Source: JAVKSL01 sp039583695 (GTDB taxonomy: Bacteria; Actinomycetota; Acidimicrobiia; Acidimicrobiales; JAJPHD01). Taken from it: a stretch of DNA of 10,021 bases. The notes under the pieces were generated by a model. It was given only the letters and a program-made list of their open reading frames with translations, was not told the DNA's origin and made no database searches. The DNA is taken from the NCBI GenBank assembly GCA_039583695.1, contig JAVKSL010000090.1:1-10021 (forward strand). The letters run 5' to 3'. This document shows, in pieces, positions 1 to 5,873 of this stretch; positions within the stretch are counted from its first letter, which is position 1, and each line of letters begins with the position of its first letter. The position numbers were made by a program, and so were the translations under genes.

Positions 1-64
1 CGTCTTCGGTCGAGACCCGCCCGTACCAGGCGTAGCGGGGACTTTCACCGGCGGGCGTGGTCAT
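1..64 (-). CDS. Serine recombinase, N-terminal fragment (runs off the window)
   Basis: Only the first 21 codons are inside the window. The gene reads leftward from ATG at 64-62. The translated start contains a Tyr-Gly-Arg-Val-Ser-Thr-Glu-Asp block at residues 13-20. This is the conserved first strand of the resolvase/invertase domain of serine recombinases, whose catalytic Ser lies in the RVS(T) motif (S18 here). Such enzymes cut and rejoin DNA through a 5'-phosphoserine link and commonly integrate and excise phages and integrative elements. The start is firm: AAGGAGGT lies a few bases upstream on the minus strand, and the ATG overlaps the TGA of the preceding small ORF (ATGA), implying translational coupling. 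Whether it is a large integrase or a short resolvase cannot be told. An integrase is the better guess because a replication-relaxation gene lies upstream in the same orientation. Confidence 0.85.
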   Translation of the reverse strand, partial: MTTPAGESPRYAWYGRVSTED

Positions 65-312
65 GGCGAGACCTCCTTGCCCTGTCCTACCTCCACGTCG
101 CCGAGAGAAGCGAGCAGAGCCGAAAGCGCCCGGCCCTGGGCGGCCGCGAGCGCCCGGCCGGCCTCGCCGGTCACGGGCCGCATCCGGCCTCGGACGACGA
201 GGGCTCCGTCGGCGCGCTCTTGCTCCTGGGGATGAGGCGCCGCCGCGACCGGCGACCCGACCTCGACGTCGCGCCGCGACACGGCGGCCCGCGGACGTAA
301 AGAAGCAGTCAT
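61..312 (-). CDS. Small protein of unknown function coupled to the serine recombinase
   Basis: An 83-residue ORF with ATG at 312-310. GGAGAGA stands about five bases upstream on the minus strand, and the TGA (63-61) overlaps the recombinase start. Codon third positions are mostly G/C. The second half is a probable amphipathic helix rich in Ala and Leu (roughly residues 49-72) after a short basic stretch (Arg-Gly-Arg-Met-Arg-Pro, 41-46). I do not recognise a family with confidence; small Ala-rich proteins directly before recombinases are common in actinobacterial elements. Alternative start: the same frame stays open up to an ATG at 720 that overlaps the stop of the replication-relaxation gene, giving one 219-residue protein joined to both neighbours by ATGA. 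I prefer the short form because it has the better ribosome-binding site and because codon bias in this frame is poor between about 500 and 660. Confidence 0.5.
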   Translation of the reverse strand: MTASLRPRAAVSRRDVEVGSPVAAAPHPQEQERADGALVVRGRMRPVTGEAGRALAAAQGRALSALLASLGDVEVGQGKEVSP

Positions 313-720
313 CGATTCTCTCCAGGAGTCGGGGTCCCCGGACGCCGTGGTAGGAACCGCCACGTGCCGGAGGTTCTCGGGCCCCGACCCCGGCGTCTCA
401 AGGAAGCCGTCCGAGATGCCGCCGGAGTCGCCGCCCGAGACGCCGCCAGGCCGGCCACCGACGTCACAGCCATCACCGCCTCGCGGATGGTGATGGAGAT
501 CCGATGGACGATCCCCTACGCCGTCGGGAAGTTCCCCGCCGCCACTCCCTTCACCTCGCGGATGGTGGGGGTTCCGCGGGGCGGCGTCTTCTGCAGGTGG
601 GGGACACGCGAGGTACCCCGAACGTGGAGCTCGCGGATGGCGGGGTAGTCCCCCACGGCCGAGCGGGGTTGCGCCCTGGCGGCCGTCCGTCGTTGGGTAG
701 TCCGAACGAGGCTCGCTCAT
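313..720 (-). other. Ambiguous interval between replication-relaxation gene and recombinase operon end
   Basis: Three readings compete here on the minus strand. (a) It may be the front half of a 219-residue protein starting at ATG 720, with good codon bias only at about 313-480 and 660-720. (b) A different frame with excellent G/C third positions runs from GTG near 655 to a TAG near 520 and contains the tripeptide Ile-Arg-Glu twice, with a third copy after the TAG. (c) It may be noncoding, carrying the three 75-base-spaced words listed separately. I cannot choose between them by eye. A frameshifted or decaying gene would reconcile (a) and (b). Confidence 0.4.
480..645 (+). repeat. Three direct repeats of CTCGCGGATGG at exact 75-base spacing
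   Basis: CTCGCGGATGG starts at 480, 555 and 630. The match extends to about 16 bases (CTCGCGGATGG-Y-G-R-K-G). The bases between copies are not obviously similar. Seventy-five bases is close to seven helical turns and is also exactly 25 codons. So either spaced binding sites or a 25-residue protein repeat (Pro/Ser-x-x-Ile-Arg-Glu in one minus-strand frame) could explain it. The first nine bases recur in the inverted repeat at 2489-2519. Confidence 0.7.
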
Positions 721-2378
721 CGTCCGCCCCGGAGCCGCGCCCGGCGAGCCGCGATGCATCGGAGGGACTCCTCCAAGGGGGGCGCGAGCGCAGGTGCCTC
801 GACGAGGCGGACGAGCGGCCCGCCACAGCAGCGACAGGTAGGGGCATGGCGGTAGGTGAAGCTGGGCGGATCGTCGTCGTTTCTGGGCAGCGCGCAGCTC
901 GGACAGATGAGGAGATGCTCTGCGTCGTAGGCGGATTCGAGGTCGGCCCGGTCCGCCCGAAGGCGCCGGTGCAGCGGCAAGCCCCGCAGGCTCGCCACCG
1001 TTGCAGCGGACCGGCGCTGCTCGTGCTCGGCCATCGCCTCCTCCAGCGCGATGCGGCCGTCGATCGGAGAGATCGGGCGCAGGGTTCGGTCGTCGAGGAG
1101 TGCGCCGTCGGCCAGTTCGGCCGCCGGCCGGCACAGGCGCGGGTCACCGAGTCGGACCGCCTCGTTGCCTGAGAGCAGAAGATCCGCCTGGGCGCTCCAG
1201 CACTCGCGGTAGAGGGCGCGCCAGGCGCCGATCATGGATGTCGGCGCCGGCGCGCCGGTCCCGGTCTTTGCCGTCGTCCACCACGCGGCCGTTTGCTCGA
1301 CGAGCTCCCGGTGCTCGACGCTCCAGTGCTCCCGGGCGTTGATGGTGTGGAGCGGACCGTCGAAGAGGTAGCGGATCGCCGCCGCCGCCTGGATGTCCCC
1401 GGTGGCCTCGGCGATGGCCCGGGCATCGTGTTCGAGGTTGTGGACGAGGTTGCGCCGCCGGTGCTCCTCATGTCGGCTTTGGGCGGCCTCCACGCGCTCC
1501 ACGACTTGGCGGTACTGGCGCACCTCGGGAGCGAGGAGCTGGGAGAGCGTGACCGGTGCGTCCCCTACGGTTTGGCGCCACACGGGCGAACAGACGGCGT
1601 CCTCGGGCGAAGTGACCGCCGAGCAGGCTGCCACCAGCTCGTCGTAGTGGGCGGGGTTCTCGCTCGGGTAGAGGGACGCGCGGGGACGGTCCTTTTCGAC
1701 CCCCGCCAAGAACCGGTTCACCCGGGCTTCGGAGGTCGTGACGAGGAGCAGTGCGGGACAGCAGGGGTGGCGGTCCCACCAGATGGTCTCCTTGCAGTAC
1801 CCGCGGTGTCGGGTGACCTTTGCCCGCAGACGCGCCTGGTCCATGGTGGCGAAGTCGACCTCCACGAACGCGCCGGCGACGCCGTGTTGGCCGTCCACCT
1901 CGAGCGCCAGCTCGACGTAGGCGTCCGGACGGATGCGCCCGGTGCCGCGGTAGGTCGACCAGTCCTCCCAAGCCCTTTCGTCCCGTCGCCACTCGCCGGG
2001 GCTGAGCCCGACGGACGGGCCGGCGTCGCAGAGCGCGACGTAGAGGCCGGCGATGGCCGCCGTGTGGCGCAGGAACAGCGGGTTGGGCGTGTCCTTCCCC
2101 GGTGCGGGCGAGGTGCCCTCGACCAGACCCGCGCCGGCCCGGGTCAGCCACCAGTAGAACGGCGCCGACCCCGACGCCGCGTACGGGCGGGTCCGTTCGA
2201 CGAGCGAGCGTTCCCGCAGCCGAGACATGCGGTAGTCGATGGTCCGTTCCGGACGCTGCGTGAGCGAGATGAGTTGCGGCGTGGTGAGTACCCGGTGGAG
2301 CTGCAGTAGTCCGACGATGTCGTGGTCGATGGCACAGATCCGGTCGATCCTCGTCGCTACGCTGCGGCCCCCGTTCAT
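717..2378 (-). CDS. Replication-relaxation family protein (Replic_Relax, PF13814 type)
   Basis: This 553-residue protein has the layout of the actinobacterial replication-relaxation family found on conjugative plasmids and integrative elements. A winged-helix-like N-terminus (about residues 10-75) has an Asp-His-Asp-Ile-Val-Gly-Leu-Leu helix followed by a 'leucine-threonine-thr-pro-gln' recognition region. The core has Arg-Pro-Asp-Ala-Tyr-Val-Glu-Leu and then a Phe-Val-Glu-Val-Asp-Phe-Ala strand, the nuclease-like acidic pattern typical of the family. The C-terminus adds a probable zinc ribbon: CxxC at 492/495 and CxxC at 515/518. The family is thought to help initiate replication or transfer by relaxing DNA; the biochemistry is poorly established. 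The start is the first ATG and lacks a strong ribosome-binding site, but it overlaps (ATGA) an upstream ORF. The stop overlaps a downstream ATG the same way. A long antisense ORF on the plus strand (1293-2309) is a G+C-bias shadow. Confidence 0.85.
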   Translation of the reverse strand: MNGGRSVATRIDRICAIDHDIVGLLQLHRVLTTPQLISLTQRPERTIDYRMSRLRERSLVERTRPYAASGSAPFYWWLTRAGAGLVEGTSPAPGKDTPNPLFLRHTAAIAGLYVALCDAGPSVGLSPGEWRRDERAWEDWSTYRGTGRIRPDAYVELALEVDGQHGVAGAFVEVDFATMDQARLRAKVTRHRGYCKETIWWDRHPCCPALLLVTTSEARVNRFLAGVEKDRPRASLYPSENPAHYDELVAACSAVTSPEDAVCSPVWRQTVGDAPVTLSQLLAPEVRQYRQVVERVEAAQSRHEEHRRRNLVHNLEHDARAIAEATGDIQAAAAIRYLFDGPLHTINAREHWSVEHRELVEQTAAWWTTAKTGTGAPAPTSMIGAWRALYRECWSAQADLLLSGNEAVRLGDPRLCRPAAELADGALLDDRTLRPISPIDGRIALEEAMAEHEQRRSAATVASLRGLPLHRRLRADRADLESAYDAEHLLICPSCALPRNDDDPPSFTYRHAPTCRCCGGPLVRLVEAPALAPPLEESLRCIAARRARLRGGR

Positions 2379-2659
2379 CGCCGCCCGCCGAGTAGGCGGA
2401 GAAGCTTGACTGCCAACCTTCCCCTACAGTCGGGGTCCTTCGAGACCGCGGGACTGCCGGCCTGACCGGCGGTTTCGACCCCGCGAGGCTCGCGGATCGG
2501 AGGTGGAGCGATCCGCGAGGTCCCCCGCTTCCGACCCGTGCCGCGCCTTCGGCATCGGGGAGCTTGTTCCCGACGATCGGGTCCACCACTGCGGTGGGCC
2601 GCACAGCGCCGGGCGGCAGCGTGCTGATGGCATCGGGGGACGTGGCGGTGGTGTCGCAT
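2375..2659 (-). CDS. Doubtful small ORF upstream of and overlapping the replication-relaxation gene
   Basis: A 94-residue frame with ATG at 2659-2657. AAGGAGG lies only three bases before the ATG, and the TGA overlaps the next gene's ATG (ATGA). The last 40 residues (from Ile-Arg-Glu-Pro onward) show normal actinobacterial codon bias and end in a Leu-rich basic helix. The first 50 are Arg/His/Cys-rich and look out of frame. In that first part a second minus-strand frame, continuous with a longer open stretch, has the better bias. This fits either a frameshifted remnant whose C-terminus survives, or no gene at all. It also spans the inverted repeat at 2489-2519. I recognise no family. Confidence 0.28.
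   Translation of the reverse strand: MRHHRHVPRCHQHAAARRCAAHRSGGPDRREQAPRCRRRGTGRKRGTSRIAPPPIREPRGVETAGQAGSPAVSKDPDCRGRLAVKLLRLLGGRR
2489..2519. repeat. Perfect 11-bp inverted repeat sharing its core with the 75-base direct repeats
   Basis: Left arm CTCGCGGATCG (2489-2499), nine-base spacer, right arm CGATCCGCGAG (2509-2519). Immediately left, CCGCGAG (2481-2487) is the inverted partner of CTCGCGG (2489-2495) around one central base, so three arms alternate in orientation over 39 bases. It lies about 110 bases upstream of the replication-relaxation start. It could be an operator for an element-encoded regulator or a replication/transfer site. The sequence does not say which. Confidence 0.65.
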
Positions 2660-3281
2660 GAGCCTCCTTCGGTGACGGCATCCACAAGAAGAACAAGGGG
2701 TGGAGGGCCGAAAATGAACAAATTCGCCAGAACAAGTCCGTGGCCAGCAACTTCGCGCGGGGCGTCGCGCGCGTTTGCGGGCTCGCTCGTCGGTGCCGGA
2801 GACGCGCCAGGGCGTGGCCGGGCGACCGGTGGCACCGGGGAGTCGGGTTCGTCATGGGTGTGCCCACGACCGAGGTTGCGCCAGGAGCCGGAGATGAGAC
2901 CTCGATCGGCCGCCGATGTCAAGGCCTTCGGCCGAGAAATTCGAGGAAATCTCGAACCCCCCTGCGGCGGGCTGCTGCCCGAGAGCGCCCACCGGCCACA
3001 ACGCCGCGCGCGGGGCCATTCCGGGGTAGTGGCACGTCGTCACGTACAGGTTCTTGGACGTTTGGCGTGTTGCCGACCCTTCGTCTTCAGCCGGAGCCCG
3101 TAGGGCACGCTGGCGTTACGGCGGCCTTCCGTAGCGCGCCCTTGCCGTCGACTCCCGCGAACTGGCGGTCACGTACGCCGATCGGCGCTTCGGCCCGCCT
3201 GCACGCCCTCGAAGTGGGAGATGGCTGGACCGCGCGGACCGCGAACGGTCGCCCTGGACTGACTGGCAAAGGGTGACCATT
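2660..3281. other. No supportable gene
   Basis: About 620 bases. Open frames exist on both strands but are short of start signals and have mixed codon bias. One plus-strand stretch (about 2662-2790) has a Lys/Asn/Arg-rich reading with no start codon, and the bases around 2685-2740 are visibly lower in G+C than the flanks. One minus-strand stretch (about 3085-3190) has good third-position bias but no start. These look like fragments of decayed genes. No tRNA, CRISPR array or convincing terminator was seen. Confidence 0.5.
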
Positions 3282-3331
3282 CACCTCTCGACTGCCGCCT
3301 GTAGGATGAGAGGTGGCGCCGGGGGCGCCAC
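3282..3331 (+). promoter_or_regulatory. Two overlapping, mutually exclusive hairpins upstream of the 405-aa gene
   Basis: CACCTCTC (3282-3289) pairs with GAGAGGTG (3308-3315). GTGGCGCC (3313-3320) pairs perfectly with GGCGCCAC (3324-3331) across a GGG loop. The two structures share 3313-3315, so both cannot form fully at once. No T-run follows the second hairpin, so a classical intrinsic terminator is unlikely. A TAGGAT (3302-3307) could serve as a -10 box, in which case the first repeat would be an operator rather than an RNA structure; no good -35 is seen. The small palindrome GGACT-A-AGTCC follows at 3346-3356. Confidence 0.4.
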
Positions 3332-3435
3332 GGGGTTCGCGGGAAGGACTAAGTCCACCCCACAGGCAGTGGTAGTGCACACGGCACATCGTCTTCCCCA
3401 GCCCGTACGCGAACCCGGGCCACGGAGGAGACGTC

Positions 3436-4653
3436 ATGTCGTTACCCCCTCGGCCCGGCCTCGGGCATCTTCGCCACCAGGCTCGCAATCTGCTTCGCGC
3501 CGCCAAAGCGGGTGATCCGGACGCGTCCGAGCGCATGCGCACGTTCTCGGATCGGATGACGCTCTCTGCTGCACAGCTCACGATTGCTCGCGAGAACGGC
3601 TGGGTGAGCTGGCCGGCCATGCGACAGCACGTGGAAGAGCTCCGACGCATCAACGCGGTGGTCGACTCTCCGACGGGCCTCGAGGACCTTCTCGCTCAGG
3701 CGCAGTCACTGGCGAGCGCCGCCCTGGCCGGTGACCCGAACGCCATCGGGCGCATGCGTGCCGTCTCCGATCAGGTCACCCTGTCGGGGGCACATGACGT
3801 CATCGCTCGGGAGTACGCCGGCTGGGCGAGTTGGTCCGCCTTGCGCCATCACGTCGAAGTGGTCCGGCAGATTCGCGGGACGCCCAAGCTGACACCCGAG
3901 GCGACTCCTCACCCCGCCACACTCCTCGAATGGTGCGACCGCGCCGTCGCGCGGTGGACTGACTTCCCGGTCGATGCCAGTTCACGACCCATCGTCTTGA
4001 CCGGAGGGGCAGTGCGACTCGGGGACCGCACCGGCGACTTCAAGTTCCTCGACAGCGTCTTCAAGAGGGCATACCAGTTCGGCGCAATCGAAGGTAGCCC
4101 CGGTGTGCCCGACGAACCCGTCGAGCTTCTTCGGCGCCATGGTCGACCGGATCTGAAAGAGCCCGGCGCCACCTCGTCGCTCGTCCTCACCCGTGCCGAG
4201 CGGTCAGAGAGGGAGTTCTGGACCGACAGGGGTCGGAGGGTCTTTACGGCTTGGCGGATCGAGGCTTCGGGTGCACGAGGGGCGATCTGGGCAATGGACG
4301 AGGAAGCCCTTGCCCGCTGCTGGTTCCCGGCGCCGCAGGACCCCACCGCGCCAAGGCCTCCAGAAAGTCTCGGCCTTGACCGCGCGACCCTCTTTGAGGA
4401 CGGAAGGACGTTGCGCCTTCGCTTCAGGGGCAAGGCCGAGTCGGCGGCAGGCTACGAGGGCTGCGTCGTCGAGACCTCGACCGCTGTCTGCGTCGCCCCG
4501 GTTGAGCGACCACTCAAGAAGGAAGCGGCCGGTACCGCGTGGCGGCACGCCAGCAGAGAGTTCACCGTTCGCCTCGCCTGTCCGCTCGGCGCCCGGGTCC
4601 TCGTCCGTCCCGCCGGGAGTCCTGTGACGGTACTCTGCTGGACCGCCACATAA
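3436..4653 (+). CDS. Protein with two ankyrin-associated N-terminal repeats and an unrecognised C-terminal region
   Basis: A 405-residue protein. Residues about 10-69 and 84-143 are tandem copies of one module: a helix with Ala-Gly-Asp-Pro-(Asp/Asn)-Ala, an Arg-Met-Arg turn, then Ser-Ala/Gly-Ala...Ile-Ala-Arg-Glu, a Trp-x-Ser-Trp pair, and His-Val-Glu. From family knowledge, this module ('...VIAREYGFxSWPxLKxHVE') usually precedes ankyrin repeats in bacterial proteins. No ankyrin repeats follow here. Residues about 160-300 hold a mixed alpha/beta region with a Val-Leu-Thr-Gly-Gly loop. Residues 318-405 are strand-rich with three Cys (343, 352, 382). I do not recognise either C-terminal part. 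No signal peptide or membrane helix is visible, so it is probably cytoplasmic. The start is clear: GGAGGAG lies five bases before ATG 3436. It is monocistronic by context, facing a convergent remnant. Confidence 0.85.
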   Translation: MSLPPRPGLGHLRHQARNLLRAAKAGDPDASERMRTFSDRMTLSAAQLTIARENGWVSWPAMRQHVEELRRINAVVDSPTGLEDLLAQAQSLASAALAGDPNAIGRMRAVSDQVTLSGAHDVIAREYAGWASWSALRHHVEVVRQIRGTPKLTPEATPHPATLLEWCDRAVARWTDFPVDASSRPIVLTGGAVRLGDRTGDFKFLDSVFKRAYQFGAIEGSPGVPDEPVELLRRHGRPDLKEPGATSSLVLTRAERSEREFWTDRGRRVFTAWRIEASGARGAIWAMDEEALARCWFPAPQDPTAPRPPESLGLDRATLFEDGRTLRLRFRGKAESAAGYEGCVVETSTAVCVAPVERPLKKEAAGTAWRHASREFTVRLACPLGARVLVRPAGSPVTVLCWTAT

Positions 4654-4709
4654 CCGCCGCACCCGGACAGCGACTGCGCGTCTCAGACCGCCGGTGAGGG
4701 ATCCACTCG

Positions 4710-5111
4710 TCACGGCCGCCAGCGAATTCTGAAGGTGTCGCGCCAGATCGTGACGTAGCGATTGCCGAACCACGTTCTTCCTCCCGGGCCCACGGTGTTC
4801 CAGTAGAGCTGGAACAGCGCATTCGCTCGGAAGGACCGGCGTCGAACAAGTCGGTGCAGACGACGCAGCTCTTCTCGGACGTTCTCTGCGTCGTTGTCGA
4901 GGGTCCGAACCTGGAGGTCGACGTCGCGAGCCAGCCGTCGCTCGCCGAAGGCGGCCAGGAGCCACCCGCCCTTCAGGACGAGCTGGTCGACGAAAAGGGA
5001 CAGGGCCAACCGAGCGAGGAACGACTCGAGTACGCACTGCTCGGACGCCCTCTGTCGTTGACAGATGGCAACAGGCTGTTGTAGTGTGTCAACATGGCTC
5101 GCAAGCGGCAC
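4710..5111 (-). pseudogene. Remnant of an AbiEii/AbiGii-type nucleotidyltransferase toxin
   Basis: The 133-residue minus-strand frame contains Leu-Val-Leu-Lys-Gly-Gly-Trp-Leu-Leu-Ala-Ala-Phe and then Leu-Ala-Arg-Asp-Val-Asp-Leu-Gln-Val. This is the GG...(D)xD core of the AbiEii/AbiGii nucleotidyltransferase toxins, which usually have 200-300 residues and sit beside an AbiEi-type antitoxin. Here the frame stops at 4710 soon after the core. No partner is present, and the first ~20 codons run through the promoter/operator of the opposite operon, so they are unlikely to be native. Near 4830-4850 another minus-strand frame reads Phe-Asp-Ala-Gly-Pro-Ser-Glu-Arg, resembling the next family segment, which suggests a frameshift. 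Codon bias is good through the frame, so decay looks recent. A short expressed protein cannot be excluded. Confidence 0.55.
5057..5093 (+). promoter_or_regulatory. Promoter inside a two-tier palindromic operator; leaderless start
   Basis: TTGACA (5058-5063), 18 bases, then TAGTGT (5082-5087) form a sigma-70-type promoter. The ATG of the next gene begins seven bases after the -10, where transcription would start, and no Shine-Dalgarno is present; this indicates a leaderless mRNA. The whole promoter is a nested palindrome centred on 5075. The outer arms are GTTGACA (5057-5063) and TGTCAAC (5087-5093); the inner arms are CAACAG (5069-5074) and CTGTTG (5076-5081). All 13 paired positions match. 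The outer arms cover the -35 and the start point, so a bound repressor would block transcription. The helix-turn-helix product of the second gene is the obvious candidate. Confidence 0.75.
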
Positions 5112-5330
5112 CCCTCAGGGGTGATCGAGGAAGCGGTCCGCTATGCCGAGTCGAATGGCTGGAGCTACCGGGCATCGGGAAAGTCTGCCCACGCCTGGGG
5201 CTTCGTCGTCTGTCCAGGAGACTGCCCGCAGGTCGCCGTGTGGTCCACTCCGCGAGCTCCTGAGCACCACGCCCGGGCCATTCGGCGAGCCGTCGATCGA
5301 TGCCCTCACTCCACAGGAGGATCTCCATGA
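5094..5330 (+). CDS. Small HicA-like protein, first gene of a toxin-antitoxin-like pair
   Basis: A 78-residue basic protein. It has an N-terminal helix (Ile-Glu-Glu-Ala-Val-Arg-Tyr-Ala-Glu, 11-19) and Asn-Gly-Trp (21-23). Then come Ser-Ala-His-Ala-Trp-Gly with H33, a short Cys-bearing strand (C40, C44), Val-Trp-Ser-Thr-Pro-Arg, and a helix with His-His-Ala-Arg-x-Ile-Arg-Arg-Ala-Val. The order helix, turn, conserved His in a Gly/Ser-rich loop, strand, helix matches the HicA dsRNA-binding-like fold, in which that His is catalytic for mRNA cleavage. The match is by pattern only; it is not a textbook HicA sequence. The ATG coincides with the predicted transcription start. The TGA overlaps the next gene's ATG (ATGA, 5327-5330), as in many toxin-antitoxin operons. 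Alternatively it could be an uncharacterised accessory DNA- or RNA-binding protein. Confidence 0.72.
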   Translation: MARKRHPSGVIEEAVRYAESNGWSYRASGKSAHAWGFVVCPGDCPQVAVWSTPRAPEHHARAIRRAVDRCPHSTGGSP

Positions 5331-5857
5331 CCACCTACAACGTCACGCTTCTGGTCGCCGGTGTCGACGAGGAGGGTCTTGACGACATTTACGCAGCGAC
5401 CGACGGTGCGGCCACTGTCGAGATTGGCGACCGTTGGACCAGCACGGTCGGATTCGACATCGAGTCCGGCACCTTCGCGGATGCGGTTCTGCAGGCCATC
5501 GACCAGATCGAGCAGGTCCCGGGCCTGAGCGTCGTCCGGGTCGAGCCGGACCAGTTGGTCTGGGCGTCGGAGATCGCCGATCGGGTCGGCCGGACCCGCC
5601 AGTCCATCGACCAGTTGGTCAAGGGGCAGCGAGGTCCCGGGGGGTTCCCCACCCCGGTATCGGGGAACGTGCGGAACCCGCTGTGGCGCTGGGCCGACGT
5701 CGAGGCATGGTTCGCCGCCTACGAGCACCGTGAGATCGACACCGAGCGCCCGGCAGTGATAGGGGCGATCAACGGAGCCCTGGAGGCACGGCGCAACCTG
5801 CACGTCCGGCCGAACCCCGAACTGGCGGCCAGGCTCGAAGCATTGATCGGGGCGTGA
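5327..5857 (+). CDS. Helix-turn-helix protein, probable antitoxin/autoregulator of the pair
   Basis: A 176-residue protein. Residues 1-74 form a two-strand/helix region (Thr-Tyr-Asn-Val-Thr-Leu-Leu-Val-Ala-Gly, later a helix Phe-Ala-Asp-Ala-Val-Leu-Gln-Ala-Ile) resembling the small ferredoxin-like N-domains seen in HicB-like antitoxins. Residues about 78-126 are an AlpA/MerR-like helix-turn-helix: Trp-Ala-Ser-Glu-Ile-Ala-Asp-Arg-Val-Gly-Arg-Thr-Arg-Gln-Ser-Ile, then a Gly-Phe-Pro-x-Pro wing and Leu-Trp-Arg-Trp-Ala-Asp-Val-Glu-Ala-Trp. A helical tail ends the protein. I chose ATG 5327 rather than an upstream in-frame ATG at 5300 because AGGAGG (5315-5320) is correctly spaced and the ATG overlaps the stop of gene one. 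The likely role is to neutralise the small upstream protein and bind the palindrome at 5057-5093. That role is inferred from order, coupling and the DNA-binding domain. Confidence 0.75.
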   Translation: MTTYNVTLLVAGVDEEGLDDIYAATDGAATVEIGDRWTSTVGFDIESGTFADAVLQAIDQIEQVPGLSVVRVEPDQLVWASEIADRVGRTRQSIDQLVKGQRGPGGFPTPVSGNVRNPLWRWADVEAWFAAYEHREIDTERPAVIGAINGALEARRNLHVRPNPELAARLEALIGA

Positions 5858-5873
5858 CCGAGACGAGGTCGTC

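Noticed and set aside
1293..2309. Plus-strand 338-residue open frame
   Set aside because: It is exactly opposite the well-supported replication-relaxation gene, has no family resemblance, and is the expected antisense shadow of a high-G+C gene.
1468..2922. Minus-strand 484-residue open frame spanning the replication-relaxation start
   Set aside because: Most of it is another frame of the replication-relaxation gene. Only a short stretch upstream (about 2520-2660) has coding-like bias, mentioned under the doubtful ORF.
2564..3276. Two overlapping plus-strand frames (179 and 178 residues)
   Set aside because: Composition is Arg/Gly/Pro-rich with no domains, no ribosome-binding sites, and bias that changes along the length. 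At most it holds fragments.
3087..3653. Minus-strand 188-residue frame overlapping the start of the 405-aa gene
   Set aside because: Its first part is antisense to a well-supported gene. Only the last ~35 codons have good bias and they lack a start.
4654..4709. Possible bidirectional terminator between convergent genes
   Set aside because: No stem followed by a T-run can be seen on either strand.
4204..5037. Minus-strand 277-residue frame
   Set aside because: It is antisense to the 405-aa gene over much of its length and a different frame of the AbiEii-like remnant over the rest; Arg-rich and without motifs.
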